From positions 1 through 7,117 of the forward strand of contig CAYYJM010000300.1 of NCBI GenBank assembly GCA_964471755.1: DNA of 7,117 bases, read 5' to 3'. The position numbers were made by a program, and so were the translations under genes. Under the pieces are notes generated by a model. It was not told the DNA's origin, searched no databases, and worked only from the letters and a program-made list of their open reading frames with translations. The stretch is from CAYYJM01 sp964471755 (GTDB taxonomy: Bacteria > Planctomycetota > Planctomycetia > Gemmatales > Gemmataceae). This document shows positions 6,863 to 7,117 of this stretch, piece by piece. The first letter of the stretch is position 1; each line of letters begins with the position of its first letter.

Positions 6863-7117
6863 ATGCGACAGGTGTTCGGCTGCTTCGCCTTGTTGCTGGC
6901 CACCGCCACGATCCTACCGGCCGAGAACTGGCCCGGCTGGCGCGGACCACGCGGCGACGGCTCCAGCCTCGACAGGAATTTCCCCCTCACCTGGTCGCCG
7001 ACGGAGAACGTCCGCTGGAAGCTCAAGCTCCCCGGCCCGGGCAACTCCAGCCCGGTCATGTGGGGCATGAATCTCTTCCTGTCCCAGTCGCTGGACAAGG
7101 GCGGCAAGCAGCGTGCC
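6863..7117 (+). CDS. secreted PQQ-like beta-propeller repeat protein, N-terminal part
   Basis: The frame is open from ATG 6863 to the window edge (85 codons); the 3' part is missing. Residues 1-20 form a Sec-type signal peptide: a short charged start (MRQ), a hydrophobic core (FGCFALLLATATIL) and a likely cleavage site after LPA. The mature protein begins ENWPGWRGPRGDGSS, then ENVRWKLKLPGPGNSSPVMW and a strand NLFLSQSLD. This is the start of the first blade in the PQQ-binding-like (BamB-related) propellers that planctomycetes encode in many copies. Such proteins are exported, often associated with the outer envelope; their ligands are mostly unknown, and the family name does not prove PQQ binding. 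It is probably a separate unit from the polymerase and amidohydrolase pair. Confidence 0.9.
   Translation, partial: MRQVFGCFALLLATATILPAENWPGWRGPRGDGSSLDRNFPLTWSPTENVRWKLKLPGPGNSSPVMWGMNLFLSQSLDKGGKQRA

Noticed and set aside
1..7117. CRISPR array, tRNA, rRNA, insertion sequence or toxin-antitoxin genes
   Set aside because: Looked for regular repeats, cloverleaf-like structures, transposase motifs and small paired ORFs; none could be supported.

Overview
The window is a GC-rich bacterial stretch with four protein-coding genes, all on the + strand and closely spaced, and no RNA genes. The best guess for the host is a planctomycete, probably Gemmataceae-like. The main support is the gene entering at the right edge. 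It has a signal peptide followed by the motif WPGWRGPRGDG and a first PQQ-like beta-propeller blade, a type very common in Planctomycetes. High GC3, weak or absent Shine-Dalgarno sites at two of the four starts, and a short DnaE-type polymerase also fit. This assignment is inference from sequence style, not a database match.

Layout: (1) Positions 1-279 are less GC-biased, with a plausible sigma70-like promoter at 47-73 and an unresolved translation start. (2) Positions 280-2295 encode a P-loop (AAA+/STAND-like) ATPase of about 671 aa with an unrecognised C-terminal alpha/beta region; it could belong to a defence or DNA-transaction family. (3) Positions 2296-2463 are intergenic and hold a 41-nt imperfect hairpin just after the ATPase stop. 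(4) Positions 2464-5604 encode a short DNA polymerase III alpha-family protein (DnaE2/DnaE3-like, about 1046 aa) with PHP, palm, fingers and C-terminal OB regions. (5) Overlapping its end by 19 nt, 5586-6782 encodes an ATZ/TRZ-type amidohydrolase, probably an aminohydrolase (deaminase) or chlorohydrolase. (6) After an 80-nt gap with a weak promoter candidate, 6863 to the window end is the 5' part of a secreted PQQ-like beta-propeller protein.

The most striking object is a 79-nt, almost perfectly palindromic element (3782-3860; two identical 28-nt inverted arms) lying in frame inside the polymerase gene, between the catalytic aspartates of the palm. Each arm contains its own small hairpin. On the + strand it is stop-free only in the phase actually used, and it encodes nearly the same peptide on both strands. 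It looks like a REPIN/MITE-like repeat tolerated in a coding sequence, comparable in principle to the Rickettsia palindromic elements.

Functional links: the polymerase and amidohydrolase are probably co-transcribed and translationally coupled. The ATPase is separated from them by the hairpin and may be an independent unit. No imuA/imuB partner of an SOS mutasome and no partner of a known defence system is visible in the window.
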